A stretch of 64,000 nt of DNA from Rhodopirellula halodulae (GCF_020966775.1 NZ_JAJKFV010000029.1:241001-305000), one strand, 5' to 3'. Shown: positions 17,049-26,910, counted from the first letter of the stretch. Numbers and translations are program-made. The notes: generated by a model not told the origin, from the sequence alone.

Positions 17049-19694
17049 ATGGCTTTTCGAATCGATAAATTGACAACTCAAGCCCAAAACGTGGTGGCCG
17101 AAGCTCAGGCTCAGGCCAGTTCCGCTGGGAACGCTGAAATTGATCCATTGCATGTGCTCGCTGCTGCGGTGAATCAGCAAGACGGCATCACCAAGCCGCT
17201 GCTGGAAAAAATCAATGTGGATGTGCCCAAGCTGAAGTCGCTGATCGAGAGCGAGCTGGCGAAGTTGCCGCATTCTTCAGGAATGGGGCAGGCTCGTGTT
17301 TCCGCGAAATTGCAGGCGTCGTTGGAAGCGGCTGCGAGTTCCGCGGAATCTCTGAAAGACGAATACGTCAGCACCGAGCATCTGCTGGTTGGTTTGGCAC
17401 GAACGGACAACAAAGCGAAAAGCTTGTTGTCATTGTTGGGCGTTACCGACAACGATCTGTTGACCGCGATGAGTCAAATTCGTGGTTCGGCTCGTGTGAC
17501 CGATCCGAATGCGGAGTCGACTTATCAAGCTCTGGAAAAGTTCGGCATCGATCTGACTCAGTTGGCTCAAAGTGGCAAGCTCGATCCCGTGATCGGTCGC
17601 GACAATGAGATTCGCCGAGTCATTCAGGTGCTTTCGCGACGCACGAAGAACAATCCGGTTTTGATTGGCCAACCCGGTGTGGGGAAAACCGCCATCGCGG
17701 AAGGGCTGGCACTGCGGATTTTCGAAGGTGACGTGCCACAAAGTTTGAAGAACAAGAAGGTGGTCTCGCTCGACATGGGCGCCTTGGTCGCCGGAGCCAA
17801 ATTCCGTGGTGATTTTGAGGAACGTTTGAAGTCGGTGCTGCGCGAGGTCAAGGATTCCGACGGCAAGGTGATCTTGTTCATCGACGAATTGCACCTGGTC
17901 GTCGGTGCGGGCAACGCGGAGGGTTCGGCCGACGCGGCAAACTTGCTCAAGCCGGAACTGGCTCGCGGTGCGCTTCGATGCATCGGTGCCACCACGCTGG
18001 ACGAATACCGACAACACATCGAGAAGGACGCGGCGTTGGAACGGCGTTTCCAACCGGTGTTTGTTGGTGAACCCAATGCAGAAGACACGATTGCGATTTT
18101 GCGGGGCCTGAAGCCTCGCTACGAATCGCATCACGGCGTTCGGATCACGGACAGCGCACTGGTCGCGGCGGCCAATCTTTCGGATCGCTACATCGCGGAT
18201 CGGTTCTTGCCGGACAAGGCAATCGATTTGATCGATGAGGCGGCCAGTCGCTTGGCAATGGAAAAGGAAAGTGTTCCAGAACCCATCGATCGTTTGCAGC
18301 GACGACTGCGGCAACTCGAGTTGGTGCATCGCCAGTTGGAGGATGAGCAAGAAGCGTCAGCAGTCGAGAAACGTGTCGACGTGGAAGAGGAAATGGAAGC
18401 GGCCAAAGCTGAGTTGGCGAGCCTGAAGGAGCAGTGGGAAGCCGAGAAAATGGGGCTCGACGATGTGCAGTCCGTGCGTCAAGAGGTCGACCAATTGCAA
18501 CATCGGTTTGCTCAGTTGGATGCGGAAGCCAAAGAGAAGCAGCTTCGTGGCGAAAGCCCCGAGGAGGCGTATCGGGAAATGCTTCAGGTTCAATCGCGAC
18601 TTCGTGAATTGCAGTCTCGAATTGATGAAGCGGAAAGCCGCGATCAGTCCGCTGACGATACGAAAGACGATGCCGCCGACGAAAAGCGTCGCTTGCTTCG
18701 CAAAGAGGTGACGGAAGAAGAGATTGCCGAAGTCGTCAGCACTTGGACCGGGGTTCCGGTGACTCGCATGATGGAAACCGAACGCGCCAAGTTGTTGGTG
18801 ATGGAAGAGCGTTTGCACCAGCGAGTCGTTGGGCAAGATGAAGCCGTCACCGCCGTGGCGGACGCGGTGCGTCGCAGCCGAAGTGGTTTGCAGGACCCCA
18901 ATCGTCCGATTGGTTCGTTCCTGTTTCTCGGGCCAACCGGCGTCGGGAAGACGGAGTTGTGCAAAGCGTTGGCGGAGGTGATGTTCGATGACGAATCGGC
19001 GATGGTGCGGATTGACATGAGTGAGTTCATGGAACGTCACAGCGTGTCGCGGTTGATCGGTGCGCCTCCCGGCTATGTCGGCTACGAAGAGGGGGGCAAA
19101 TTGACCGAGGCCGTTCGGCGGCGTCCGTATGCCGTCATTCTGCTCGACGAGATGGAAAAGGCTCATCCGGATGTGTTCAACATTCTTTTGCAGGTGCTCG
19201 ACGATGGGCGTCTGACGGATGGACAGGGTCGGACAGTCGACTTCACCAACACGGTGATCGTGATGACCAGCAACGTCGGCAGTCAGGTCATTCAACGTGT
19301 CACCGAAGAAGGTGGCGGCGAAGATGAGATGCGAAATGCGGTGGAGGAGGCTTTGAAGGCCAGGTTCTTGCCCGAGTTCCTCAACCGAATCGATGACACC
19401 GTGATCTTTCATCCGCTGCAGCAAACGCAGATTCGAAGGATCGTGGAACTGCAGTTGGAAGACTTGCGTTCGCGACTGGCAGCCAACGGGTTGTCGGTGG
19501 AGATTTCCGATGCTGCGGTGGATCGCATTGCGGACGAAGGGTACGACCCCGCCTACGGGGCTCGTCCTTTAAAACGTGTGATTCAGCGAGAAGTTCAGAA
19601 TCCGTTGGCCACCGCGATTTTGAAGAATAGTTATCCCGAAGGCACGGTGATCAAGATCGATCACAATGTCGAGGGATTCACTTTCTCGGACTGA
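17049..19694 (+). CDS. clpB: ATP-dependent disaggregase ClpB
   Basis: 881 residues from ATG 17049, 7 nt behind CGGAGG. Order: Clp N-domain repeats (~5-150), first AAA+ module with Walker A GQPGVGKT (~206), a middle coiled-coil domain (~400-560) rich in Glu/Gln/Arg, and second AAA+ module with Walker A GPTGVGKT (~629) and the GYVGYEEGG pore loop. The coiled-coil middle domain marks it as ClpB rather than ClpA or ClpC. It works with DnaK to pull proteins from aggregates. The middle domain has an extra Asp/Glu-rich stretch ([14 protein letters not shown]) before the second module. Its own promoter is not obvious. Confidence 0.97.
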   Translation: MAFRIDKLTTQAQNVVAEAQAQASSAGNAEIDPLHVLAAAVNQQDGITKPLLEKINVDVPKLKSLIESELAKLPHSSGMGQARVSAKLQASLEAAASSAESLKDEYVSTEHLLVGLARTDNKAKSLLSLLGVTDNDLLTAMSQIRGSARVTDPNAESTYQALEKFGIDLTQLAQSGKLDPVIGRDNEIRRVIQVLSRRTKNNPVLIGQPGVGKTAIAEGLALRIFEGDVPQSLKNKKVVSLDMGALVAGAKFRGDFEERLKSVLREVKDSDGKVILFIDELHLVVGAGNAEGSADAANLLKPELARGALRCIGATTLDEYRQHIEKDAALERRFQPVFVGEPNAEDTIAILRGLKPRYESHHGVRITDSALVAAANLSDRYIADRFLPDKAIDLIDEAASRLAMEKESVPEPIDRLQRRLRQLELVHRQLEDEQEASAVEKRVDVEEEMEAAKAELASLKEQWEAEKMGLDDVQSVRQEVDQLQHRFAQLDAEAKEKQLRGESPEEAYREMLQVQSRLRELQSRIDEAESRDQSADDTKDDAADEKRRLLRKEVTEEEIAEVVSTWTGVPVTRMMETERAKLLVMEERLHQRVVGQDEAVTAVADAVRRSRSGLQDPNRPIGSFLFLGPTGVGKTELCKALAEVMFDDESAMVRIDMSEFMERHSVSRLIGAPPGYVGYEEGGKLTEAVRRRPYAVILLDEMEKAHPDVFNILLQVLDDGRLTDGQGRTVDFTNTVIVMTSNVGSQVIQRVTEEGGGEDEMRNAVEEALKARFLPEFLNRIDDTVIFHPLQQTQIRRIVELQLEDLRSRLAANGLSVEISDAAVDRIADEGYDPAYGARPLKRVIQREVQNPLATAILKNSYPEGTVIKIDHNVEGFTFSD

Positions 19695-19732
19695 TGAAGC
19701 GTCCAGATTGCGGGTGAATGAGAAAGCAAACG

Positions 19733-19766
19733 GAGCGGTCGGCGGTGTCGGCCGCTCTGTTTTTTT
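19733..19766 (+). terminator. Rho-independent terminator after clpB
   Basis: GAGCGGTCG (19733-19741) and CGGCCGCTC (19749-19757) form a 9-bp stem with one G-T pair, followed by TGTTTTTTT. It starts 39 bp after the clpB stop. The rest of the 308-bp gap up to the YceI-like gene shows no gene. Confidence 0.8.
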
Positions 19767-20002
19767 GCGCTGTCGTATCCATCGAGTTCGCGAAGCTGCC
19801 CTTTTCGTTCATCATTTTGTAACAACTGGGGTGTCAGGGCGGTCCGCTTGTTGTTGCTCGCTTGAACGGATGCGACAATTCTTTGGTGGAAGCCTATTCT
19901 TTTATCAAGTGGGTTTCGTTTGGCGGACAGTTGCATCGGAAGGGCATGCCGAGGGGACTGGCGTTCAAAATGTTTTGTCAAACCATTGCAGAAAGGTTGT
20001 TC

Positions 20003-20554
20003 ATGATGTTGCAACGAGTCGGATTGATGTTGTCGTTGGTTTGCATTTCCGCAGTGGTGGGAACGGCGGATGAGAAACCGACCTTGGATTTGGAAAAATC
20101 GAAGATCTCATTCGTTGGTTCGAAACCAGACGGGAAGCACGACGGTGGGTTCAAGAAGTTCACCGCGGATGTGGTGTTGAACGTTGAAGAGCCCAGCGAA
20201 GGATCGCTGAAGATCGAAATCGATACGACCAGCCTTTGGTCAGACGATGACAAGCTGACCAACCACTTGAAGAACCCCGATTTCTTTGATGTGCGAAAGC
20301 ATCCCAAGATCACATTTGAAGCAACCAAGATCGAGCACGATCCTGCGGAAGATAGCGTCAAGCTTGTTGGGAAATTGACCATGTTGGGCAAGGCCGTGGA
20401 GGTCACCATTCCAGCTCTACCGAGGTTGACCGAAGAGATGTTGGTCTTGGCCGCGAATTTTGACATTGATCGAACCAAGTGGGGAATGGACTACGGCAAA
20501 GGCAAGATCAACGACGAAGTTGCCATCCGCGCTTTGCTGGTATTCAAGCGATAG
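20003..20554 (+). CDS. Exported YceI-like protein
   Basis: 183 residues from ATG 20003, chosen because AGAAAGG lies 6 nt upstream and the product then begins with a signal peptide (MMLQRVGLMLSLVCISAVVG). The mature part follows the YceI/lipocalin-like pattern: an early strand with FVGSKPDGKHDGGF, SLKIEIDTTSLWSDDDKL, the family hallmark HLKNPDFFDVRKHPKITF, then GKLTMLGKAVEVTIPA and DRTKWGMDYG. YceI proteins are periplasmic beta-barrels that bind isoprenoid-type lipids. The ligand here is not known. A membrane-protein gene begins 4 bp after the stop, so the two are probably co-expressed. Confidence 0.88.
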   Translation: MMLQRVGLMLSLVCISAVVGTADEKPTLDLEKSKISFVGSKPDGKHDGGFKKFTADVVLNVEEPSEGSLKIEIDTTSLWSDDDKLTNHLKNPDFFDVRKHPKITFEATKIEHDPAEDSVKLVGKLTMLGKAVEVTIPALPRLTEEMLVLAANFDIDRTKWGMDYGKGKINDEVAIRALLVFKR

Positions 20555-20558
20555 ACCG

Positions 20559-21461
20559 TTGGAAACTGAAATCCTTTTATGGTGCGTGATAACGCCAGCG
20601 ATCATCTCGCTGGCGTTTGTCATTGGTGCTTGGCGAGCAAGTCGTTGGGACGGCGAATGGATCGGTCACCGGTTGCCGGCCTCGCTGTGTGTTGTCGGAT
20701 GGTCGGCGGCTGTTGTTGCGAGTTTGGTTGCCCGCCAGGATTTGGACTTCGATTCGTTGGAGTCGTGGCAGATGGCTCTGGTTCCCGTTGTGCTGGGATC
20801 GTTATTGATCGCGGTCCTGTCCCCTACAAAAGACTCGTTCGCTTCCGAGCAGACGCACGGCCACAGCATCACAGCGCTGATCGCAGGGTTGGCTGGTGTC
20901 GCAACTGCAATGTGGAGCATGCCGACCGGTGATGGCTGGGTGGACATGTTGCCCCTGCATCGGCCTTGGATGGCAGCGGTAGCCGCCGCCGCGATGATCA
21001 ATCTTTGGGCACTGAATCGCATGCAGCATGCGGGAGCGACGGCATGGATGATGTGGGTGGCGTTGGCTGGATTGTTCGCACCAACATTGCTCGCCGCCAG
21101 CGCCTACGGTGGATTCGCCGAGTGGTTGGTCAGTGCTCTCGTCGCGACCACCGTTTTCGCGATCGGGTGCAGCGGTCTATCGTTAGCATCGTTTGCGAAG
21201 TTAACTCCTGCCGTCGTGTTGTTGTCGGCAAGTGCGACCGCGACCGGACGGTTTTACACTTACGAAGACCATCCGGCGTGGCTTTATAGCGTGATTCTGT
21301 TATCACCCTGCATCATTACGGTGGCGGACATTCCTCTTCGCGAACGCTCCACCAAGGTGCGAGTGCTGGTGGCGGTTCTCGTGACCGTGGTGTTGCTGGT
21401 CCTGGTGGCGTGGTACCTGTTCAGTGATTCGTTGTTTGGTGACCCGGCGGAAGAATGGTGA
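20559..21461 (+). CDS. Polytopic membrane protein of unknown function
   Basis: 300 residues if the TTG at 20559 is used; a longer frame starting inside the YceI-like gene exists but its first 33 residues are hydrophilic and unlike the rest. At least eight hydrophobic segments can be seen, e.g. LLWCVITPAIISLAFVIGAW at the start, WMMWVALAGLFAPTLLAAS in the middle and VLVAVLVTVVLLVLVAWYLF at the end. No family motif was recognised. The gene starts 4 bp behind the YceI-like gene. It may handle the same lipid or quinone ligand, but that is only a guess from position. Confidence 0.65.
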   Translation: METEILLWCVITPAIISLAFVIGAWRASRWDGEWIGHRLPASLCVVGWSAAVVASLVARQDLDFDSLESWQMALVPVVLGSLLIAVLSPTKDSFASEQTHGHSITALIAGLAGVATAMWSMPTGDGWVDMLPLHRPWMAAVAAAAMINLWALNRMQHAGATAWMMWVALAGLFAPTLLAASAYGGFAEWLVSALVATTVFAIGCSGLSLASFAKLTPAVVLLSASATATGRFYTYEDHPAWLYSVILLSPCIITVADIPLRERSTKVRVLVAVLVTVVLLVLVAWYLFSDSLFGDPAEEW

Positions 21462-21640
21462 ATGGTCCGTCGCGGATCTGCGTATCTAGATTCTTGCTGG
21501 GGTTTGCCCGCATGGGTTTCTTAGGGCGAACGGCTTGCCCATCGGTCTTGGATTCGGCGGTAAAGATTTGACTGGCGTGTGCGGTTGGGTCAGAGTCTCG
21601 GCAGCTTTTAGTTTCATCTTCGTGAGAAATCGGCAATCGC

Positions 21641-23308
21641 ATGACCGTCAGTATTTTCAATGATGTCATCGGCCCGGTGATGCGTGGTCCCAGTAGTTCG
21701 CACTGTGCGGCTGCACTGCGAATCGGCAGGTTGGCTCGCGATTTGGTGGAGGGCGACCTGCAGCATGTGCTGATTCAATTCGACGAGAGTGGATCGCTTC
21801 CAGCGACGCACACAAGCCAAGGGTCCGACATGGGATTGTTTGGCGGATTGTTGGGATGGGAGGCCCATGACGAGCGGTTGCCAAATTCACGACGTCACTT
21901 GGTGGAGCAAGGAATCGCGTTTGAGTTTGAGTATGGCGACTTCGGTGACCGGCATCCCAACACGTACCGGTTGACGGTTTGTGGGGGCCAGGGTTCGCAC
22001 ACGTTGATTGCGATTTCGACTGGCGGTGGAATGATCGAGGTCATCTCGATTGATGGTTTTGATGTTTCGATGGATGGTGGCTTTGACGAAACGTTGGTGC
22101 CATTGATCAGTCCAGCAAAAGACGCGTCCAGCGATGTTCTCGACTGTGAAATCATTGCGGAGAAAATCGGAGCGGATCGAGTGCATGTGCGCACGCTCGA
22201 TGACCAAGTCTTGTTGCAGGTTCAATCGAGTCGCCCCGTCACGACCGCGGCATTGGATACGGCTTGTCCCTGGGAAGTGGCCGAGCCGGTTTTGCGTTTG
22301 CAGCCCGTATTGCCCATTCGGTCTCGTCCAAACGCGAAGGTCCCCTTTGAAGATTGCCGGACTCTGATGGCATTGCCGGACGCGAATGAAAAGCCGCTTT
22401 GGAAGTGGGCGGTGGAGTACGAAGTGCAACGAGGGGGGCTGAGTGAATCAGAGGTGATTGATCGCATGGTCGACATCGTTCGCATCGCTCGAACAAGCAT
22501 CGAGTCAGGTCTCGCCGGAACCCGCTACGACGATCGTGTGTTGGGATATCAGTCAGGTGGGTTTCAAAAGAAGTTGGATGCAGGCCAGTTGTTGGATGCC
22601 GGCGTCTTGAACCAAATGGTTCTCTACACGACGGCCATGATGGAAGTCAAAAGTTCCATGGGCGTGATCATCGCCGCACCGACCGCGGGTGCATGTGCTG
22701 CGTTGCCAGCCTCTTGTTTGGCGATGGGCGAATCGTTGTCGCTCACCGACGAGGAAATTGCCAAGGCATTTTTGGCGGCGGGGTTGATTGGTGTCTTCAT
22801 CGCCACGGCGTGGAGTTTCGCGGCTGAGGTGGGCGGTTGCCAGGCCGAGGGTGGATCGGCCGCCGCGATGTCGGCAGCGGCACTGGTGACGATGGCCGGC
22901 GGGAACACGGCCCAGGCGACCGGTGCGGCTTCGATGGCATTACAAAACATGCTGGGGTTGATCTGTGATCCCGTGGCCAACCGCGTGGAAGTCCCATGTT
23001 TGGGAAAGAACGTGATCGCAGCCAGCAATGCGATCTCTTGTGCCAACATGTGTTTGGCTGGTTTCGATCCGGTGATTCCACTGGATGAAACCATCGACGC
23101 TGCTCGTCGTGTATCAGAGCGGATGCCGCGCGAGCATCGCTGCACGGCTCTTGGTGGATTGGCAACCACACACACGTCGCTGCAAATCGAAAAACGTCTG
23201 CAGCAATGTGGTGCCGGATGTGGATGCGGTACGCCTCCGCCCGTTTCGCTATCGGTGAGTGGGAAAGAGGCAGCCTCGTCCCGAGTCATTCCCGAACGCA
23301 GTTGCTAG
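21641..23308 (+). CDS. sdaA: L-serine ammonia-lyase, iron-sulfur type
   Basis: 555 residues. The N-terminal beta domain begins FNDVIGPVMRGPSSSHCAAA, the usual substrate-pocket GPSSSH. The C-terminal alpha domain has MMEVKSSMG, APTAGACAALP, EVGGCQAEGGSAAAMSAA and MLGLICDPVANRVEVPC followed by NAISCANMC, which supplies the [4Fe-4S] cysteines. Both domains are on one chain, the single-subunit arrangement. The enzyme deaminates L-serine to pyruvate and ammonia. The typical GLVEVPCIKRN is altered (NRVEVPCLGKN), with the cysteines kept. Its TAG stop overlaps the stop of the convergent DUF1559 gene. Regulation is not visible. Confidence 0.93.
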   Translation: MTVSIFNDVIGPVMRGPSSSHCAAALRIGRLARDLVEGDLQHVLIQFDESGSLPATHTSQGSDMGLFGGLLGWEAHDERLPNSRRHLVEQGIAFEFEYGDFGDRHPNTYRLTVCGGQGSHTLIAISTGGGMIEVISIDGFDVSMDGGFDETLVPLISPAKDASSDVLDCEIIAEKIGADRVHVRTLDDQVLLQVQSSRPVTTAALDTACPWEVAEPVLRLQPVLPIRSRPNAKVPFEDCRTLMALPDANEKPLWKWAVEYEVQRGGLSESEVIDRMVDIVRIARTSIESGLAGTRYDDRVLGYQSGGFQKKLDAGQLLDAGVLNQMVLYTTAMMEVKSSMGVIIAAPTAGACAALPASCLAMGESLSLTDEEIAKAFLAAGLIGVFIATAWSFAAEVGGCQAEGGSAAAMSAAALVTMAGGNTAQATGAASMALQNMLGLICDPVANRVEVPCLGKNVIAASNAISCANMCLAGFDPVIPLDETIDAARRVSERMPREHRCTALGGLATTHTSLQIEKRLQQCGAGCGCGTPPPVSLSVSGKEAASSRVIPERSC

Positions 23309-25077
23309 GGAAGATTCAGCGGTTCGCGACCCGCACGCGTGAGCATCTTCCGGAAGAGCTCTGCATCGATGTTTTTAGTGATGAATTTCACCGCTCCATC
23401 GGCCATTCCGACATGAAAGCCGCCAGGCCATGCGTTGCCCAAGCCGTCCAGAGGCGATTCCATTTCCATCGAAATGTCGTCCGGTTTGGTCCAAAAGACC
23501 GATTCGGTTGGGTTCGTTTCAACAATCAGAATGGTGTTGGATAGGCCATCCATGAATTCGCGAAAGTGGATTGCTTCGGTGGGCAGCAGACCTTTGGCTT
23601 CCCCCACCGACGCTTGGTAAATCGTGTGGCCTGGTTCGAGCGGAACGCCGACTGGCTGGTAGGTCGCGGGCACTCGCTCAGCGACTTGCAGGTTGTGCTC
23701 ACTGTCCCACGGTTCATCCAATCGGAACTGTTGATAGAGCTCAGCTTCTTCTAAGAACGGAAGCAACTTCACTCGCCAGCTCAACAGTGGTTTTCCGTTT
23801 TCGTCGGTGATGGCGGCGGCCGGTAGTTGTCGGTAGGCAGCGTGGTGATTGTGCATCGCCAACATGATCTGCTTGATGTTGTTGGACGATTGCACACGGC
23901 GGGCAGCTGTTCGGCCCGCCTGCACGGCGGGAAGAAGCAATCCAGCGAGAACTCCCGTGGAGGCAACACTCAGTTCCGATTCGGTTTGAATGGTGACATC
24001 GCGGCCCACCCGCAACGGTTGCAAAGCTTGTAGAAGCATGGCCGAGATTCGAGTGGCGTAAGCCTGCACCGCTTGCTGCATCGCGGGGGATGCGTCGGAT
24101 CCGGCGAGTTTTTGCTGAATCATGTCCATTGCCAAGACCTGCGCTTCGATGAGCGAATCCTGCAAGATGCTTTCGATTTGTTCGGAGGCGGGTTCATCGA
24201 TGCCGACGAGCGTCAATTGGATGGCAACGGCTTCTCCTTGAAAGTCGACATGCAGCAGGATTGCGTCGGTCAATCCTGGAAGTTGTCCAAGTGGTTGCAA
24301 GCGAGGCGGAAGTTGTGCCGCCGCGTGCATCGCGAATCCGCTGACCAAAGGTCGGATCGTTTTCATCTCCACCACCGCGGAGATCCCGTCACGCTTCGGA
24401 AGGGAAGCCAAACGCACAGGAAGCGGGCCGCGTTCTGATGAGTCCACTTCGTCGCTAGCCGCAGCGGTCTCGACCAGCCATTCGGGCGAACCGATGTACC
24501 AGATCTCTCCGGATTCGCCGTCGTCGAATTGGGCATCGGCGGACAATCGACTCAGGACCATTGGGAATTGCCCGCGAATTCGCACGGCTTTGTGTTCACC
24601 AATGTCGATTGGTTGAGGCTCCAGGTCCAAGGCTTCTTTCAGCGTCTTGCCATCGATCTTGCCTTTCAAACTCAAGACGGCTGAAAACAACGGCTGTCCG
24701 GTTTCCATCGACAAGCCAAACGTTGCTTGGACTCGGTGGATCTCCTGCGGATCAATCCCAATGGATTCTTTCGCTTGCACGCGAAGGATCTCGGTGGGGT
24801 AAAGGCGGAACATTTCGTTGTCCCACCAATTGGACGGAGCCACCGAGAGGAATCCGATGGATTGATCGTGGACATATCGCCCGCCAATCGAACCGCCCGA
24901 ATCGGATTCGGTCACTAAGTCTTTGGGACCACCGATCGGTTGAAGTTGGTTCTGGGCGACGAGCGTCGAGGTCAACGCCAGGCTGGCGAACGAGAGGAGT
25001 GCAAACGTCCACCTGAGCTGTGGAGCTCGTGACGAACCAAGACGGATGAATCGAGAAGTGTCCCGCATCGCAGCCAT
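23305..25077 (-). CDS. Exported protein with C-terminal DUF1559 domain
   Basis: 590 residues from ATG 25077 (an in-frame TTG lies 30 bp earlier). A signal sequence (LRWTFALLSFASLALTSTLV) is followed by ~340 residues with no recognised family. From about residue 375 the DUF1559 signature appears: LLLPAVQAGRTAARRVQSSN, IKQIMLAMHNHH, SWRVKLLPFLEEAELY and the end HVGMADGAVKFI. Most DUF1559 proteins carry this directly behind an N-terminal prepilin helix with a cleavage motif; here it is placed at the far end of a large exported protein. The planctomycete family is heavily expanded, with unknown role. The stop bases are shared with sdaA. Confidence 0.8.
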   Translation of the reverse strand: MAAMRDTSRFIRLGSSRAPQLRWTFALLSFASLALTSTLVAQNQLQPIGGPKDLVTESDSGGSIGGRYVHDQSIGFLSVAPSNWWDNEMFRLYPTEILRVQAKESIGIDPQEIHRVQATFGLSMETGQPLFSAVLSLKGKIDGKTLKEALDLEPQPIDIGEHKAVRIRGQFPMVLSRLSADAQFDDGESGEIWYIGSPEWLVETAAASDEVDSSERGPLPVRLASLPKRDGISAVVEMKTIRPLVSGFAMHAAAQLPPRLQPLGQLPGLTDAILLHVDFQGEAVAIQLTLVGIDEPASEQIESILQDSLIEAQVLAMDMIQQKLAGSDASPAMQQAVQAYATRISAMLLQALQPLRVGRDVTIQTESELSVASTGVLAGLLLPAVQAGRTAARRVQSSNNIKQIMLAMHNHHAAYRQLPAAAITDENGKPLLSWRVKLLPFLEEAELYQQFRLDEPWDSEHNLQVAERVPATYQPVGVPLEPGHTIYQASVGEAKGLLPTEAIHFREFMDGLSNTILIVETNPTESVFWTKPDDISMEMESPLDGLGNAWPGGFHVGMADGAVKFITKNIDAELFRKMLTRAGREPLNLP

Positions 25078-25297
25078 TCCAAAGAAAAGAAAGTTTTTGA
25101 TTTTCAAGCCAGTTTCACGTCGGTCAATTGCCTCAGCCTAACGAATGAGCGGTCCTCTCGTGGGGCTGTGATCTCCCGCAAACGTCGCGAAACGTTGGGT
25201 TTCATCGAATCCTCATGTTGCCAAGGCCGCATGAAACGAAATGGCCCATGGCATCCTGTTGCAGACAAAGTTGGGCTGTACCGAATTTCTCGCGACT

Positions 25298-25327
25298 TTG
25301 CGGGACCGTCTCTTGGGTGGTTATATT
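25298..25327 (+). promoter_or_regulatory. Weak sigma-70-like promoter ahead of the second moxR
   Basis: TTGCGG (25298-25303) and TATATT (25322-25327) are 18 bp apart and end 40 bp before the ATG. The 290-bp divergent region must hold the operon promoter, but planctomycete consensus promoters are poorly defined, so this is a tentative match. Confidence 0.25.
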
Positions 25328-25367
25328 AGCCCGCTGGCTTGCTCAAAAATAACGACGGGAAATTCAG

Positions 25368-26402
25368 ATGTCGCAATCGGTGGTGCCCAATCAATCGTCT
25401 CCTGGTTCCGAGCCCACGCTGAGCGACGACGATGTTGAAGCAGTCGATCGTTTGGGACGGTTAACGCAACAATTGCGTGATGAGTTGGCCCGGGTCATTG
25501 TGGGACAACGCGAAACAATCGATCTGTTGCTGGTGTGTTTGTTTGCAAGACGCCATGCACTGTTGATGGGTGTGCCGGGTTTGGCAAAGACATTGTTGGT
25601 CAGCAAGTTGGCCGAGACGATGTCATTGAAGTTCAATCGCATTCAGTTCACGCCTGATTTGATGCCGATGGACATCACCGGAACGGACATCTTGCAAGAC
25701 AGTGGAAGCGGTCGACGCGAATTTCATTTTGCTCATGGGCCCGTGTTTGCCAACATCGTGTTGGCTGACGAGATCAACCGAGCCCCGCCCAAGACGCAAG
25801 CTGCGATGTTGGAAGCGATGCAGGAACATCGCATCACAGTGGTCGGCAAAGGGTTTGATCTGCCACCGCCGTTCATGGTGCTCGCCACGCAAAACCCGGT
25901 GGAGCAGGAAGGCACGTATCCGTTGCCCGAAGCCCAACTGGATCGCTTCATGGCGTTGATTGAATTGGACTATCCGTCGGAAGAAGAAGAGATTGCCATC
26001 GCACGCACCACCACCGGTGGTGGATTGCCAGAGCTACAGCACTTGATGACGGCGGAGAACATCATTGCGAATCAAGATCTGGTGCGACGCATTCCCGTTC
26101 CGGATCACATCTACACCGAAGCAGCGCGGTTGGTCCGAAAGACACGACCCGCAGGAGGAACCGCACCGGCTTGGTTGTTGCCATTGGTTTCATGGGGTGC
26201 CGGCCCTCGAGCGGTTCAAGATTTGATCTTGGGTGCGAAATCGCGAGCCGCGTTGGAAGGTTCTTACATGGTGCGAACCGAAGACGTGCGAGCCGTCGCC
26301 CAACCCGTGTTGACCCACCGATTGATCACGACCTTTGCCGCCCAAGCCGAGGGAATGACCGCCCGAGACATCGTCGCAAGGTTGCTCGATGAGGAAGGCT
26401 AA
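25368..26402 (+). CDS. MoxR-family AAA+ ATPase (second copy, operon leader)
   Basis: 344 residues, ATG behind ACGGGAA. Walker A is GVPGLAKT, Walker B VLADEINR, with PPKTQAAMLEAMQE and [19 protein letters not shown]. It is the first gene of a long same-strand cluster with DUF58 and von Willebrand proteins, the classical MoxR partners, so it probably uses ATP to mature or remodel a complex that they hold at the membrane. The expected tight junction to DUF58 is missing: a 655-bp insertion with a DUF559 gene and repeats separates them. It is closely similar to the MoxR behind gyrB. Confidence 0.92.
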   Translation: MSQSVVPNQSSPGSEPTLSDDDVEAVDRLGRLTQQLRDELARVIVGQRETIDLLLVCLFARRHALLMGVPGLAKTLLVSKLAETMSLKFNRIQFTPDLMPMDITGTDILQDSGSGRREFHFAHGPVFANIVLADEINRAPPKTQAAMLEAMQEHRITVVGKGFDLPPPFMVLATQNPVEQEGTYPLPEAQLDRFMALIELDYPSEEEEIAIARTTTGGGLPELQHLMTAENIIANQDLVRRIPVPDHIYTEAARLVRKTRPAGGTAPAWLLPLVSWGAGPRAVQDLILGAKSRAALEGSYMVRTEDVRAVAQPVLTHRLITTFAAQAEGMTARDIVARLLDEEG

Positions 26403-26411
26403 AAGAAGGCT

Positions 26412-26439
26412 AGCTGTGAGCTGCTAGTTGTTAGCTGAA
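26412..26439. repeat. Left degenerate 7-bp repeat array
   Basis: Four 7-bp units in register: AGCTGTG, AGCTGCT, AGTTGTT, AGCTGAA. It begins 10 bp after the moxR stop and lies outside the left inverted repeat. Read on the other strand it resembles the array on the right side, so the two seem to mirror each other. Confidence 0.55.
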
Positions 26440-26466
26440 AAGGAAGGAGCGTCAGCGACGCGAAGT

Positions 26467-26510
26467 CCCCTCTCCCCCGGCTTCCGGGGGAGAGGGGAAG
26501 GGTGAGGGGG
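26467..26510 (+). repeat. Left inverted palindromic repeat of the DUF559 cassette
   Basis: 44 bp, almost purely C then G on one strand. CCCCTCTCCCCCGG pairs with CCGGGGGAGAGGGG to give a 14-bp hairpin stem, followed by an AGGGTGAGGGGG arm. Such CTCCCC/GGGGAG plus GGGTGAGGG elements recall REP-type sequences seen in many bacterial genomes. Confidence 0.7.
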
Positions 26511-26541
26511 AATCCAAACCAAGTCTGAAAGACAACCCACC

Positions 26542-26910
26542 ATGCCAATCCGCCAACCAACTCGACTCACCCAAAACGCACGCGAACTTCGCACCAAGCA
26601 AACCAAGCCCGAATCACTCGTCTGGACACTCCTCCGCAACCGCCGACTCAACGGACACAAGTTTCGACGCCAGTTTCCTATTCCACCTTTCATTGCCGAC
26701 TTCGCCTGCATTGAGAAACGATTGATCGTTGAACTCGATGGCGACTACCACGAACATCAAGAGCAACAAGACATGGACCGAACGGCTCATTTGAACCGTG
26801 AAGGATGGACCGTTTTGCGGTTTTGCAACGCGGATGTTTTGGAAAACACCGAAGCGGTCGGTGTGGCGATCTTGCGGGCGATGGGAGAGGAATGGCGAGG
26901 TGGTGAATGA
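26542..26910 (+). CDS. DUF559 (Vsr-like endonuclease fold) protein
   Basis: 122 residues. The family pattern is complete: NARELRTKQTKPESLVWTLL at the start, then LNGHKFRRQFPIPPFIADF, LIVELDGDYHEHQ and the end GWTVLRFCNADVLEN. The Asp in IADF and the Glu/Asp in VELDG correspond to the PD-(D/E)xK-type site shared with very-short-patch repair (Vsr) endonucleases. No DNA methylase gene is nearby, so a Vsr role is unlikely. It lies between two inverted palindromic repeats, in the way RAYT transposases accompany REP sequences; action on those palindromes is inferred. Neighbours on both sides belong to the MoxR/Bat operon and are unrelated. Confidence 0.85.
   Translation: MPIRQPTRLTQNARELRTKQTKPESLVWTLLRNRRLNGHKFRRQFPIPPFIADFACIEKRLIVELDGDYHEHQEQQDMDRTAHLNREGWTVLRFCNADVLENTEAVGVAILRAMGEEWRGGE

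Noticed and set aside
19920-19934. Possible sigma-54 element TGGCGGACAGTTGCA before the YceI-like gene
   Set aside because: GG and GC are 9 bp apart instead of 10 and the CAC of the -24 box is missing.
26542-26910. Vsr mismatch endonuclease of a restriction-modification system
   Set aside because: The fold is related, but there is no cytosine methylase or restriction gene nearby and the DUF559 pattern fits better.
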